Of a stretch of DNA of 37,355 nucleotides, positions 8,736 to 17,780 are shown one piece after another. The stretch's first letter is position 1. Every line of letters begins with the position of its first letter. Both the position numbers and the translations under genes were made by a program. The DNA lies in assembly GCA_017467705.1 (NCBI GenBank), contig JAFUSC010000043.1, positions 1 through 37,355 of the forward strand, in the 5' to 3' direction. The stretch comes from Prevotella sp. (lineage in GTDB: Bacteria; Bacteroidota; Bacteroidia; Bacteroidales; Bacteroidaceae). The notes under the pieces are model-generated. The model was not told the DNA's origin. It did not search any database and saw only the letters and a program-made list of their open reading frames with translations.

Positions 8736-8748
8736 AAGTGATAAGCAT

Positions 8749-10065
8749 ATGAAAGTAATGAAATTCGGCGGAACCTCCGTAGGCACTCCGCAACGCATGA
8801 AAGAAGTTACACAACTGGTAACCAAGTCGGGACAGCCCGTCTTTGTCGTTCTCTCTGCCATGTCAGGCACGACCAATTCGCTGGTCGAGATTTCCGACTA
8901 CCTCTACAAGAAGAATCCTGACGGTGCCAATGAAGTCATCAACAAGCTGGAGCAGAAATACATGCGCCACGTGGAAGAACTCTACACCAAGGATGAGACC
9001 CGACAGGCCACACGCGAGTTCCTGCAAGGCGAGTTCAACTTCCTGCGCTCCTTCACCAAAGAGCTGTTCACCTCGTTTGAAGAAAAGAGCATCATTGCCC
9101 AAGGCGAAATCATGTCGACGAACATGGTGGTCAACTACATGTGTGAGCAAGGCATCAACGCCGTGCTGCTCAATGCACTTGACTTCATGCGCACTGACAA
9201 GAACTCAGAGCCCGACCCTGTCTACATCAAGGAAAAGCTGCACGCCGTCCTTGAGCAGAACGAAGGTGCACAGGTCTATGTCACACAGGGCTTCATCTGC
9301 CGCAATGCCTACGGTGAGGTGGACAACCTGCAACGTGGCGGCAGCGACTACACCGCCTCACTCATCGGAGCAGCCATCAATGCCGAGGAGATTCAGATAT
9401 GGACCGACATTGACGGCATGCACAACAACGATCCGCGCGTGGTGGACAAGACACAGCCCGTGCACCAGCTGCACTTCGAGGAAGCTGCTGAGCTGGCCTA
9501 CTTCGGTGCGAAGATTCTGCACCCCACGTGCGTCCAGCCTGCCAAGTATGCGGGCATCCCCGTCCGTCTGCTCAACACCATGGACCCCGACGCTGAGGGC
9601 ACCACTATCAGCAACGCCACGGAGTATGGCAAGATCAAGGCTGTAGCTGCCAAGGACAACATCATCGCCATCAAGATCAAGTCCAGCCGTATGCTGCTGG
9701 CCACAGGTTTCCTGCGCAAGGTGTTCGAGATATTCGAGTCGTACCAGACGCCCATGGATATGGTGTGCACCTCTGAGGTCGGCGTCAGCATGAGCATCGA
9801 CAACTCAGCCCATCTGGGTGAGATCGTCGACGAACTGAAGAAGTACGGCACCGTCACTGTCGACGCGGGCATGTGTGTCGTCTGCGTCGTGGGTGACCTC
9901 GATTGGTCGAACATCGGTTTCGAGACCCGCGTGATGGACGCCATGAAGGATATTCCCATCCGCATGATCAGCTACGGTGGCAGCAACTATAACATCTCGT
10001 TCCTCATCAAGGAAGAAGACAAACGTCGTGCCCTGCAAAGTCTCAGCGACACCTTGTTTAATTAA
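8749..10065 (+). CDS. lysC: Aspartate kinase
   Basis: Phosphorylates L-aspartate, the first step towards lysine, threonine and methionine. From the ATG at 8749 the protein is 438 residues, the normal length of monofunctional aspartokinases. It opens MKVMKFGGTSVG, contains the RGGSDYTASLIGAA segment, and TDIDGMHNNDPRVV; the last ~130 residues form paired ACT regulatory domains, so feedback inhibition is likely. An in-frame start at 8710 lies in a tandem repeat and is rejected. lysA follows 24 bp later, pointing to a lysine role. Confidence 0.93.
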   Translation: MKVMKFGGTSVGTPQRMKEVTQLVTKSGQPVFVVLSAMSGTTNSLVEISDYLYKKNPDGANEVINKLEQKYMRHVEELYTKDETRQATREFLQGEFNFLRSFTKELFTSFEEKSIIAQGEIMSTNMVVNYMCEQGINAVLLNALDFMRTDKNSEPDPVYIKEKLHAVLEQNEGAQVYVTQGFICRNAYGEVDNLQRGGSDYTASLIGAAINAEEIQIWTDIDGMHNNDPRVVDKTQPVHQLHFEEAAELAYFGAKILHPTCVQPAKYAGIPVRLLNTMDPDAEGTTISNATEYGKIKAVAAKDNIIAIKIKSSRMLLATGFLRKVFEIFESYQTPMDMVCTSEVGVSMSIDNSAHLGEIVDELKKYGTVTVDAGMCVVCVVGDLDWSNIGFETRVMDAMKDIPIRMISYGGSNYNISFLIKEEDKRRALQSLSDTLFN

Positions 10066-10089
10066 TGGTGGGAAACGAAAATCATCAAT

Positions 10090-11259
10090 ATGAAAGGACG
10101 ATTCCCCATAGCGAAGTTTGAGTCCATGCGGACTCCCTTCTACTATTACGACACCGACCTGTTACGCCAGACGCTGCGCGCCATCAACGACGAAGCCGGA
10201 CGGCATGAGGGCTTCGTCGTGCACTACGCGATCAAGGCCAACGCCAACCCGAAGCTGCTGCAAATCATACGCGAAGCCGGACTGGGTGCCGACTGTGTCA
10301 GCGGCGGCGAGATACAGGCTTCTGTCGATGCCGGATTTCCCGCCGAGCGCATTGTCTACGCCGGTGTGGGCAAGAGCGACTGGGAAATCAATCTCGGACT
10401 TGACCACGACATCTTCAGCTTCAACGTGGAAAGCCTTGCCGAGCTGGAGGTCATCAACGAGCTGGCCGCAGCCAAGGGAAAGGTGGCCCGCATTGCCCTG
10501 CGCATCAATCCCAACGTAGGAGCCCATACGCATGCGAACATCACCACGGGTCTGGCCGAGAACAAGTTTGGCATTGCCATGAGAGACATGGAGCCGGTCA
10601 TTGAGCAAGCGCGACAGATGGAGAACGTGAAGTTCGTCGGCCTGCACTTCCACATCGGCTCACAGATTCTCGACATGGGCGACTTCGAAGCACTCTGCAA
10701 CCGCATCAACGACCTGCAACAGGAACTGGAACGCCACCGCATCAAGGTGGAGAACATCAACGTGGGTGGTGGACTCGGTGTTGACTACCAGCACCCGAAC
10801 CGTGTGCCGGTGCCCGACTTCAAGGCTTACTTCGACACTTATGCCAAGAAGCTGAAACTGCGTCAGGGACAGACGCTGCACTTCGAACTGGGGCGGGCTG
10901 TCGTCGCGCAGTGCGGCTCACTCATCACGCGCACGCTCTACGTCAAGCAAGGCACCGCTAAGCAGTTTGCTATCGTCGATGCCGGCATGACGGACCTCAT
11001 CCGCCCGGCACTCTATCAGGCTTATCACAAGATAGAGAACATCACCAGCGAAGAACCTGTTGAGCAATATGACGTGGTGGGTCCCATCTGCGAGTCGAGC
11101 GACGTCTTCGGCAAGCATGTTGACCTGAACCGCACGCAGCGGGGCGACCTGATTGCCATCCGCACAGCCGGTGCCTACGGCGAGATCATGGCCTCACAAT
11201 ACAACTGTCGCCCGTTGCCTCAGGGCTACACCAGCGACGAAATCAAATTCAGATCATGA
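10090..11259 (+). CDS. lysA: Diaminopimelate decarboxylase
   Basis: LysA decarboxylates meso-diaminopimelate to lysine with PLP. The 389 residues include the PLP lysine in HYAIKANAN (Lys49), the HFHIGSQI segment, the GGGLG phosphate-binding loop, and the CESSDVFG motif that contributes a catalytic Cys. Its stop overlaps the start of the next gene by ATGA. It closes the lysine pair lysC-lysA and opens a tightly packed run of two glycosyltransferase-like genes and fbp. Confidence 0.95.
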   Translation: MKGRFPIAKFESMRTPFYYYDTDLLRQTLRAINDEAGRHEGFVVHYAIKANANPKLLQIIREAGLGADCVSGGEIQASVDAGFPAERIVYAGVGKSDWEINLGLDHDIFSFNVESLAELEVINELAAAKGKVARIALRINPNVGAHTHANITTGLAENKFGIAMRDMEPVIEQARQMENVKFVGLHFHIGSQILDMGDFEALCNRINDLQQELERHRIKVENINVGGGLGVDYQHPNRVPVPDFKAYFDTYAKKLKLRQGQTLHFELGRAVVAQCGSLITRTLYVKQGTAKQFAIVDAGMTDLIRPALYQAYHKIENITSEEPVEQYDVVGPICESSDVFGKHVDLNRTQRGDLIAIRTAGAYGEIMASQYNCRPLPQGYTSDEIKFRS

Positions 11260-11909
11260 CAACAGACAGTTCTCAGCAACCACACGCCAATGGCCTCTCC
11301 ATCGTTCTGGCCGTCCACGACCAAGCCATGGAGACCGAACAGCACCTGCCACGCTTCCTGACGATGGCATGCGACATGGACTATGAGGTAATTGTGGTTG
11401 ACGACTCATCGGCAGACGACACTCCCGACATACTGATGCGTCTGAAAGCCGAACATCCCAGACTCTACACAACCTTTCTCCCCAAGTCGGTGGTATTCAA
11501 TCCCAGCCGCATGCAACTGGCATTGGCAGTCGGTGCCAAGGCAGCACACTATCCCTACATTGTGCTGGCCGACATCACCCGCCCCCCACAGTCAGATGCG
11601 TGGTTACAGGAACTGGCACGCGAGACAGCCGCACACCCTGAGGCCATCATGGCCTACAGCAGTCGGAAGAGCGATATGCCGGTACGCCTGAAAACCTGCG
11701 ACACGCTGGAACAGGCCGCTCCGTTCATCCGTAAAGCAGAACGACGGTCGGGACAGGGGCACCGCGGCAAGTGGCTGAAACTGCGCCGTGGCCTCTACGA
11801 TGCCGTTGCCGTCAGACGGGAACGGGTGCACGACGCCATCAGGCTGTTTGACCAACGAATCGGTTTCCTGCGACTGTGGGGGCTGCGCCTGCGCGTATAT
11901 ACAAGCTAA
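11256..11909 (+). CDS. Family 2 glycosyltransferase, short
   Basis: A GT-A fold glycosyltransferase domain: SIVLAVHDQ (15-23), EVIVVDDSSADDTPDIL (44-60) and YIVLADIT (residues about 102-109), where the LAD replaces the usual DxD. At 217 residues it has little beyond the catalytic domain; the C-terminal ~60 residues are rich in Arg. No membrane segment is seen. It overlaps lysA by 4 bp (ATGA) and is followed after 3 bp by another sugar-transferase-like gene, so the two probably act together; donor and acceptor are unknown. Confidence 0.78.
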   Translation: MTTDSSQQPHANGLSIVLAVHDQAMETEQHLPRFLTMACDMDYEVIVVDDSSADDTPDILMRLKAEHPRLYTTFLPKSVVFNPSRMQLALAVGAKAAHYPYIVLADITRPPQSDAWLQELARETAAHPEAIMAYSSRKSDMPVRLKTCDTLEQAAPFIRKAERRSGQGHRGKWLKLRRGLYDAVAVRRERVHDAIRLFDQRIGFLRLWGLRLRVYTS

Positions 11910-11912
11910 ACT

Positions 11913-13013
11913 ATGAGAATATTGCACTTCTACGACCCTGGCAAGGAGATTCAGGCGCACTATGTGCACCTGCTCAAGGATGTCATGGCCGGAAGTGCCG
12001 AACTGCACGACACGTGTTCACTCCGCGAGGCCCGTCAACAACTGTCCAGCACTCACTTCGACCTGCTGCACCTGCACGGATGCTGGTCGCAGCGCTATGC
12101 TTCGGTTGCAACTGCCGCTCACCGCAACGGCACACGTGTCATCATCACTCCACACGGCGAGTTGGAACCGTGGATTCTGAAAGAACGCGAGTGGCAGGAG
12201 AAGCTTCCCAAGACACTGCTCTACCAACGCCGCACCATCATGCAGGCCTACGTCATCATTGCCATGGGCAAGATGGAAGCCGAAAGCCTGCAACGGCTGG
12301 GGTGGAACCCGCGTATAGAGACCGTGCGCAACGCACTCATCACCCACTCCATCAGCCGCGAGGAGATGACACGCCAGTTGTTCACCATCTATCAGCGGGT
12401 CATGGACAGCGACCAGCTTAACCTCATGACGCCGACGGAGCGTGACACACTCTTCTTGCTGCTCAAGGCCGGTACCTGCGGCAGCAAGGAGTGGATACCT
12501 TCCCTCCCCTCTTCTTTCGGTCAGCAGGACACGGCCCAATGGCGCCGGTTGTTCATCTACGCACGTGACGAGCAAGTGGAGCCGGTGCTTAGACGTGGCC
12601 TGCACGTGCTTAACGTGTCAGCCCCCTACATGGACGTGAGCACCATCGAGAGCTATCTGCCCACAGGCTACACAGCCCCCCAGACCATTGCCTCGGCCAT
12701 CGGCAACCAATATGCCACAGAGAACGACCGCATGCTGGCCACCTTCCGTCACTTAAACAATCTTACTCAGCATAACAAACTGGCCATCTGTCATTTGTTG
12801 GAATTAGAAAAAGAAATACGCGAACATTATATTGACGAGTCATCACTGGCAGAAACGCTCCAAGAGAACCGTCTGCTGCCTCTGGCCCGCCGCATCATGG
12901 GCGTCATGCAACGGCTGACGGCTTTCGAGGAAGGCATGATGCCCGTCACGCCTATTCACGACAAAAAGACCAAGGAATTAGAACTGATGATAACTAAACA
13001 CCTCTCCATATGA
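11913..13013 (+). CDS. Glycosyltransferase 4-like protein with an unrecognised C-terminal half
   Basis: The first ~160 residues resemble the N-terminal Rossmann half of GT4 glycosyltransferases: MRILHFYDPG, DLLHLHGCWS (50-59) and IITPHGELEPWIL near 77-89. The expected second Rossmann half with the EX7E nucleotide-sugar site is not recognisable; instead residues ~170-366 form a predicted helical region that I do not recognise. It may therefore be a regulatory or accessory partner of the upstream family 2 enzyme. The stop overlaps the fbp start by ATGA. Confidence 0.65.
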   Translation: MRILHFYDPGKEIQAHYVHLLKDVMAGSAELHDTCSLREARQQLSSTHFDLLHLHGCWSQRYASVATAAHRNGTRVIITPHGELEPWILKEREWQEKLPKTLLYQRRTIMQAYVIIAMGKMEAESLQRLGWNPRIETVRNALITHSISREEMTRQLFTIYQRVMDSDQLNLMTPTERDTLFLLLKAGTCGSKEWIPSLPSSFGQQDTAQWRRLFIYARDEQVEPVLRRGLHVLNVSAPYMDVSTIESYLPTGYTAPQTIASAIGNQYATENDRMLATFRHLNNLTQHNKLAICHLLELEKEIREHYIDESSLAETLQENRLLPLARRIMGVMQRLTAFEEGMMPVTPIHDKKTKELELMITKHLSI

Positions 13014-14977
13014 TTACAAACACTGACCAACGGACCACTGACATTCATTACCTCAACCTGCTCAGCCAGTCGTTCCCGACCATAGCTGATGCAGCCACGG
13101 AGATCATCAATCTGGAAGCCATCATGAACCTGCCGAAGGGCACGGAGCACTTTCTGGCTGACCTGCACGGTGAGAGCGACGCCTTCATCCACGTGCTCAA
13201 GAACGCTTCGGGCAACATCAAGCGTAAGGTCAACGAGCTCTTTGCCGGCGGACTGCGCGAGACAGAGAAGAAGGAGCTGTGCACGCTCATCTATTATCCA
13301 GAACAGAAACTGGAGCTTGTCAAGGCTGCCGAAGAGGATATTGACGACTGGTATCACATCACCATCCATCAGCTGGTGCGCGTGGCACGTGACGTCTCAA
13401 GCAAGTACACCCGTTCCAAGGTGCGCAAGGCACTGCCCGCCGACTTCTCCTATATCATTGAAGAGCTGCTTCATGAGCGCACGGACGACTCGAACAAGGC
13501 AGCTTATGTAAATGTCATCGTGGACACCATCATCACCACGGGCCGTGCTGATGACTTCATCTGTGCCCTCTGCAACGTCATACAGCGGCTGGCCATTGAC
13601 CAGCTGCACATCTTAGGCGATATCTTCGACCGTGGTCCGGGCGCCCACATCATTCTGGACACCATGCGCCAATATCACTCATGGGACATCCAGTGGGGCA
13701 ATCACGACATGCTCTGGATGGGTGCTGCCGCCGGTAACGATGCCTGCATCTGCAACGTGCTGCGCCTCTCACTGCGCTATGCGAATCTGGCCACGCTTGA
13801 AGAGGGCTACGGCATCAACCTCGTGCCGCTGGCCACGTTTGCCATGGACGTCTATGGCGCCGACCCGTGCACCGAGTTCATGCCCCGCCTGCTGAAGGGG
13901 CAGCAGATGGACGAGAAGACACAACTGCTGACAGCCAAGATGCACAAGGCCGTCACCATCCTGCAACTCAAGCAGGAAGCCCTCATCTTCCGCCGCCGTC
14001 CCGAATGGCAGATGCAGGACCGCTGTCTGCTGGAGTGCGTAGACACGGCGACGGGCGTCTGCACCATCGACGGGCACGCCTACGAAATGAAGGACACGAA
14101 CTTCCCCACCGGCCTGAGTCTGACCACCGAGGAAGAACAGCTCATGCAGAAGCTGCACCACTCGTTCCGCGTCTCTGAAAAACTGCGCAAGCACATCAAG
14201 ATGCTGCTGTCTCACGGCTGCATGTACTCCATCTGCAACCAGAACCTGCTCTTCCACGCCTCCTGTCCGCTCAACGCCGACGGGTCGCTGAAAGAGGTGG
14301 AAATCTACAAAGGCCGTAAGTACAGCGGCGTGGAACTGATGAAGCAGATCGGCATGGTGGTGCGTGCTGCCTACGAGAGCGACACGGAGCCAGAGCTGAA
14401 AACCTACGCCCGCGACTACTTTCTCTACCTGTGGTGCGGCAAGGACTCCCCGCTTTTCGACAAGTCAAAGATGGCCACCTTCGAGCGCTATTTCCTCTGC
14501 GACAAGACAACCTACACCGAGGAGAAAGGCTACTACTTCCAGCTGCGCAACAATGCCGAGGTGTGCGACCGCATACTTGATGCCTTCGGTGTGACGGGCG
14601 AGAACCGTCATATCATCAACGGCCACGTGCCCGTGCATGCCGCTTCGGGCGAGAATCCCATCAAGGCAGGCGGGCGCCTGATGGTCATCGACGGCGGTTT
14701 CTCAGAGACCTACCGTAAGGAGACGGGCATTGCCGGCTACACGCTGGTCTACCACAGCCGCGGTTTCCAGCTGGTGCAGCACGAGCCGTTCACCAGTGCA
14801 GCTGACGCCGTACTGCGCGGCACCGACATCAAGTCGACCACCCAGCTCGTGGAAATGTCGGCCCACCGCATGCTCGTGGCCGACACAGACAAAGGCCGTG
14901 AACTGCGTGCACAGGTGGCTGACCTCAAACAACTGCTCTACGCCTACCGCCACGGCATCCTCAAAGAGAAGCGGTAA
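13010..14977 (+). CDS. fbp: Fructose-1,6-bisphosphatase, class III
   Basis: Converts fructose 1,6-bisphosphate to fructose 6-phosphate in gluconeogenesis. At 655 residues it has the length of the class III (Firmicutes/Bacteroidetes) enzyme rather than the class I type. It carries the metallophosphoesterase metal sites GDIFDRG (203-209) and GNHD (230-233), and a C-terminal INGHVPVHA histidine motif. It overlaps the preceding gene by 4 bp, so it is expressed with the lysA run although metabolically unrelated. Confidence 0.95.
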   Translation: MITNTDQRTTDIHYLNLLSQSFPTIADAATEIINLEAIMNLPKGTEHFLADLHGESDAFIHVLKNASGNIKRKVNELFAGGLRETEKKELCTLIYYPEQKLELVKAAEEDIDDWYHITIHQLVRVARDVSSKYTRSKVRKALPADFSYIIEELLHERTDDSNKAAYVNVIVDTIITTGRADDFICALCNVIQRLAIDQLHILGDIFDRGPGAHIILDTMRQYHSWDIQWGNHDMLWMGAAAGNDACICNVLRLSLRYANLATLEEGYGINLVPLATFAMDVYGADPCTEFMPRLLKGQQMDEKTQLLTAKMHKAVTILQLKQEALIFRRRPEWQMQDRCLLECVDTATGVCTIDGHAYEMKDTNFPTGLSLTTEEEQLMQKLHHSFRVSEKLRKHIKMLLSHGCMYSICNQNLLFHASCPLNADGSLKEVEIYKGRKYSGVELMKQIGMVVRAAYESDTEPELKTYARDYFLYLWCGKDSPLFDKSKMATFERYFLCDKTTYTEEKGYYFQLRNNAEVCDRILDAFGVTGENRHIINGHVPVHAASGENPIKAGGRLMVIDGGFSETYRKETGIAGYTLVYHSRGFQLVQHEPFTSAADAVLRGTDIKSTTQLVEMSAHRMLVADTDKGRELRAQVADLKQLLYAYRHGILKEKR

Positions 14978-14981
14978 AAGC

Positions 14982-15107
14982 AAAAGATACTCTTTTACAC
15001 TTGAAACGATGGTTCTTTCACATGCAAACGATGCTTGTTTGAAGTGAAAAGAACCATCGTTTACTACTGTAAAGTGATATCTTTTTCACCCGAAACAAGC
15101 ATCGTTT
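14982..15107. repeat. 22-bp-period palindromic array, copy 1
   Basis: Six 15-16-mers of the form AAA-N9-TTT start at 14982, 15004, 15026, 15048, ~15070 and 15093, separated by 7-nt spacers. Unit 2 (AAACGATGGTTCTTT) is the exact reverse complement of unit 4, and unit 3 (AAACGATGCTTGTTT) of unit 6, so the pairings interleave. A second copy at 36660-36785 has identical spacing. It lies in the gap between the convergent ends of fbp and the DUF3127 gene, so a transcription-end role is possible but unproven. Confidence 0.85.
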
Positions 15108-15157
15108 ACTCCTGCGGATGATATATCCGGTTAAAAGTGGAGTGCCAAAGCAAGGCT

Positions 15158-15598
15158 TTAGAACGGCAGGTCGTCGGCACTGCCTTCTGCCGGTGCTTCG
15201 CTGGCAGGGGGGAACGGTGCCTGCTCTGCCGCAGGAGAGGCAGCGGCAGCAGGAGCAGCGGCGGGTGCTGCTGCGGGAGCGCCGGGAGCGGGGAAAGGCT
15301 GAGCAGCCGGGGCAGCAGGAGCCACGACACCACGCTGAATGTTAAAGGCACGGATTTCGTTGAACCAACGACCGTTATACTCATGGGCGTCGATGTCGAA
15401 GCTGACAGTCAGCTCCTCGCCCATCTGAATGTTAAATTGCTTGATGCGGTCCTCGCCAAAAAGACGGAACACGCACTTGCGCGGATAAGTGCCGGGCACC
15501 TCAATGACGTATTCCTGAGACATCCACGGGTTACCCGTGCGGGCTGAGACACCGCTGTTAGCGGGCAATACTGCAATAATTTTTCCTGTTAAATCCAT
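15158..15598 (-). CDS. DUF3127 OB-fold protein with SSB-like C-terminal tip
   Basis: Residues 1-92 (opening MDLTGKIIAVLPANSGVSAR, with ELTVSFDIDAHEYNGRWFNEIRA) match the Bacteroidetes DUF3127 family, predicted to form an OB fold. A ~45-residue Ala/Pro-rich linker follows, and the protein ends in DDLPF. That layout, OB domain, flexible linker and acidic tip ending in Pro-Phe, is the layout of single-stranded DNA-binding protein, whose tip docks repair enzymes. A DNA-binding or SSB-paralogue role is inferred. It is divergent from dnaN. Confidence 0.82.
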   Translation of the reverse strand: MDLTGKIIAVLPANSGVSARTGNPWMSQEYVIEVPGTYPRKCVFRLFGEDRIKQFNIQMGEELTVSFDIDAHEYNGRWFNEIRAFNIQRGVVAPAAPAAQPFPAPGAPAAAPAAAPAAAASPAAEQAPFPPASEAPAEGSADDLPF

Positions 15599-15651
15599 AT
15601 TGTTTTTTATTCATTAAAATGTTTTGTTTCTTGAAATCGCTTGCGAAATTA

Positions 15652-15659
15652 CAAAAATA
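15652..15659 (-). promoter_or_regulatory. Possible -7 box for the DUF3127 gene
   Basis: Read on the minus strand this is TATTTTTG, matching TAnnTTTG, about 54 bp before the start codon. A TTTG at the right distance upstream is not clear (nearest is 24 nt away), so this is weak. Confidence 0.4.
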
Positions 15660-15691
15660 GTTTTAAATTGCGACACTTTTTTCCAAATATT

Positions 15692-15723
15692 TTTGTTTAT
15701 AACGCAGTATTTTTGTATTTTTG
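15692..15723 (+). promoter_or_regulatory. Bacteroidetes promoter of the dnaN operon
   Basis: TTTG at 15692-15695 and TATTTTTG at 15716-15723 are 20 nt apart; another TATTTTTG lies at 15708-15715. Both fit the Bacteroidetes consensus in AT-rich DNA 45-60 bp upstream of dnaN. Confidence 0.6.
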
Positions 15724-15767
15724 TACTCGTTTTGAGAACGATTAATAATTAAAAACAATTAATAGCA

Positions 15768-16892
15768 ATGAGATTTACCGTATCAAGCACTGCCCTGAGC
15801 AGTAAACTGTCAGCCTTGGCAAGAGTGATTAACAGCAAGAACTCGCTCCCCATACTGGCTGATTTCGTGTTCGAGATCAATGAGAATGAGCTCACGCTGA
15901 CCGCTTCGGACAGCGAGAATGTGATGACAACAACGCTGGCGCTGACAGAGAGCGACGGTTCGTGCCGCTTCGCCATCAGCAACCGCGACCTGCTGGAGGC
16001 CGTCAAGGGATTCTCGGAGCAGCCCCTCACGTTTGACATCAATCAGGAGAAAGGACTGGCCCGCATCAACTATCAGAACGGTCTGTTCTCACTCCCCATC
16101 GACAATGCCGACGAGTTTCCCCCGACGCAGACCATCAGCGACAATGCCACCGTCATACAGCTGCCCAGCAACATCATGGCAGAGAACTTAGGCCGCTCGC
16201 TCTTCGCCACAGCTCAGGACGAACTGCGCCCCGTCATGAACGGTGTCTACTTCGACCTGACGCCGGAGTGTCTGGCCATCGTCGCCAGCGACGGTCACAA
16301 GCTCGTCAGGAACAAGGTGCTGAACATCCACAGCGACCAGCCGGCATCATTCATCCTGCCCAAGAAGCCTGCCACGCTGCTGCGCAACATGCTGCAGAAG
16401 GAAGGCGGCGACGTCGTTGTCCGCTTCGACGAGCGTAACGCTGAGATCACCTATGACGAGGGCGTCATCACCTGCCGCCTCATCGAGGGCCGCTACCCCA
16501 ACTACAACAGCGTCATTCCGCAGTCGAACCCCAACCAGCTGACCATCGACCGCCTGGGTCTGCTCAGTGCACTGCGCCGCGTGCAGCCCTTTGCCAACGA
16601 CTCGAGCAACCTCATACGTTTCCACGTGGAGGGTTCAACGCTCAAGCTCGACGCTGAGGACTTCGACTTCTCGAAGACTGCCACGGAGCAGATGACCTGC
16701 GACTACAACGGACACCCCATGAGCATCGGTTTCAAAGGCTCGGCGTTCATCGAGATACTGAGCAACTTCGAGTGCTCCGAGGTTATCATCCAGCTGGCTG
16801 ACCCCAGCCGCGCCGGACTCGTGCTGCCCTCAGAACAGCCCGAGAATCAGGATGTGCTCATGCTCATGATGCCCATGCTCATTAATGACTAA
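15768..16892 (+). CDS. dnaN: DNA polymerase III beta subunit (sliding clamp)
   Basis: The beta clamp encircles DNA and tethers polymerase III and other partners. The 374 residues show the three-domain clamp pattern: KLSALARVINSKNSLPIL at the start, FATAQDELRPVMNGVYFDL in domain 2, and LIEGRYPNYNSVIP in the interdomain region; it ends in MLMMPMLIND, like other beta clamps (M-P-M near the end). dnaA is not adjacent. An exonuclease gene follows after only 6 bp, so clamp and nuclease are coexpressed. Confidence 0.96.
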   Translation: MRFTVSSTALSSKLSALARVINSKNSLPILADFVFEINENELTLTASDSENVMTTTLALTESDGSCRFAISNRDLLEAVKGFSEQPLTFDINQEKGLARINYQNGLFSLPIDNADEFPPTQTISDNATVIQLPSNIMAENLGRSLFATAQDELRPVMNGVYFDLTPECLAIVASDGHKLVRNKVLNIHSDQPASFILPKKPATLLRNMLQKEGGDVVVRFDERNAEITYDEGVITCRLIEGRYPNYNSVIPQSNPNQLTIDRLGLLSALRRVQPFANDSSNLIRFHVEGSTLKLDAEDFDFSKTATEQMTCDYNGHPMSIGFKGSAFIEILSNFECSEVIIQLADPSRAGLVLPSEQPENQDVLMLMMPMLIND

Positions 16893-16898
16893 ACAGCA

Positions 16899-17765
16899 AT
16901 GAAACTGAACTTAAAGAAACCGCTCATCATCTTCGACCTTGAAACGACCGGGCTTGACCTGGTGAAAGACTGCATCATACAGATATCCTACATCAAGGTG
17001 CTGCCTGACGGTCATGAGGAAAGAGGCAATGAGCTGATTAACCCTGAGAAGATAATACCTGCCGAAGTGGAAGCTTTGACAGGTATTAGTAATGATATGG
17101 TGAAGGGAAAGCCGACGTTCAAGCAGATAGCCCGCCAGCTGGAAGAGGCGTTCAAGGGCTGCGACTTTGCCGGCTTCAACTCCAACCACTTCGACATTCC
17201 CCTGCTCGCTGAGGAATTCCTGCGTGCAGGCATTGATTTCGACTTCTCCAAGTGCCGCCTCATCGACGCACAGACCATCTTCCACAAGATGGAACGCCGC
17301 AATCTGGCAGCTGCCTATAAGTTCTACTGCGGGCATAAGATGGAAGAAGACTTCGAGGCCCACCGTGCCGACCAAGACACCGAAGCAACCTACCGCGTAC
17401 TGCAGGCACAGCTGGACTTCTACACCGAGGAGCACCAGCGTGAGCTGAACGAGAATCCCGAGGGACGCACCCTGCAGAACGACATGGATTTTCTGGCAGA
17501 CTTCTCGAAGGTCAACAAGAACGTTGACTTCGCCGGCCGCATCGTCTGGCAAGAGCAGTTAGGACCTGACAAGAAGCCTTTGCTCGACAAGGACGGTAAG
17601 CCCCGGATGATTGAGGTCTTCAACTTCGGCAAGCATAAGGGTCTGCCCGTGGCACAGGTGCTGCGCATGGACCCGGGCTACTACAGCTGGATTCTGTCCG
17701 GCGACTTCACGTTCAACACCAAGCAAGTGCTTACCCGCATCCGTCTGAGGGAAGCAGGGAAATAA
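16899..17765 (+). CDS. DnaQ-type 3'-5' exonuclease with DUF3820-like C-terminal domain
   Basis: DEDDh exonuclease domain at about 8-172: Asp13 and Glu15 (FDLETTGL), Asp99 (NHFD), and His155...Asp160 (HRADQD). The C-terminal part has FGKHKGLPVAQVL and DPGYYSWIL, resembling DUF3820. The protein is a candidate proofreading or repair exonuclease; whether it is the true epsilon subunit of polymerase III cannot be decided here. Position between dnaN and coaBC fits DNA maintenance. Confidence 0.88.
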   Translation: MKLNLKKPLIIFDLETTGLDLVKDCIIQISYIKVLPDGHEERGNELINPEKIIPAEVEALTGISNDMVKGKPTFKQIARQLEEAFKGCDFAGFNSNHFDIPLLAEEFLRAGIDFDFSKCRLIDAQTIFHKMERRNLAAAYKFYCGHKMEEDFEAHRADQDTEATYRVLQAQLDFYTEEHQRELNENPEGRTLQNDMDFLADFSKVNKNVDFAGRIVWQEQLGPDKKPLLDKDGKPRMIEVFNFGKHKGLPVAQVLRMDPGYYSWILSGDFTFNTKQVLTRIRLREAGK

Positions 17766-17780
17766 AAAACTCGAAGCTTA

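Noticed and set aside
14982..15107. Repeated ~22-bp units as a CRISPR array
   Set aside because: Units are alternately inverted, spacers are only 7 nt and similar, and no cas genes are nearby.
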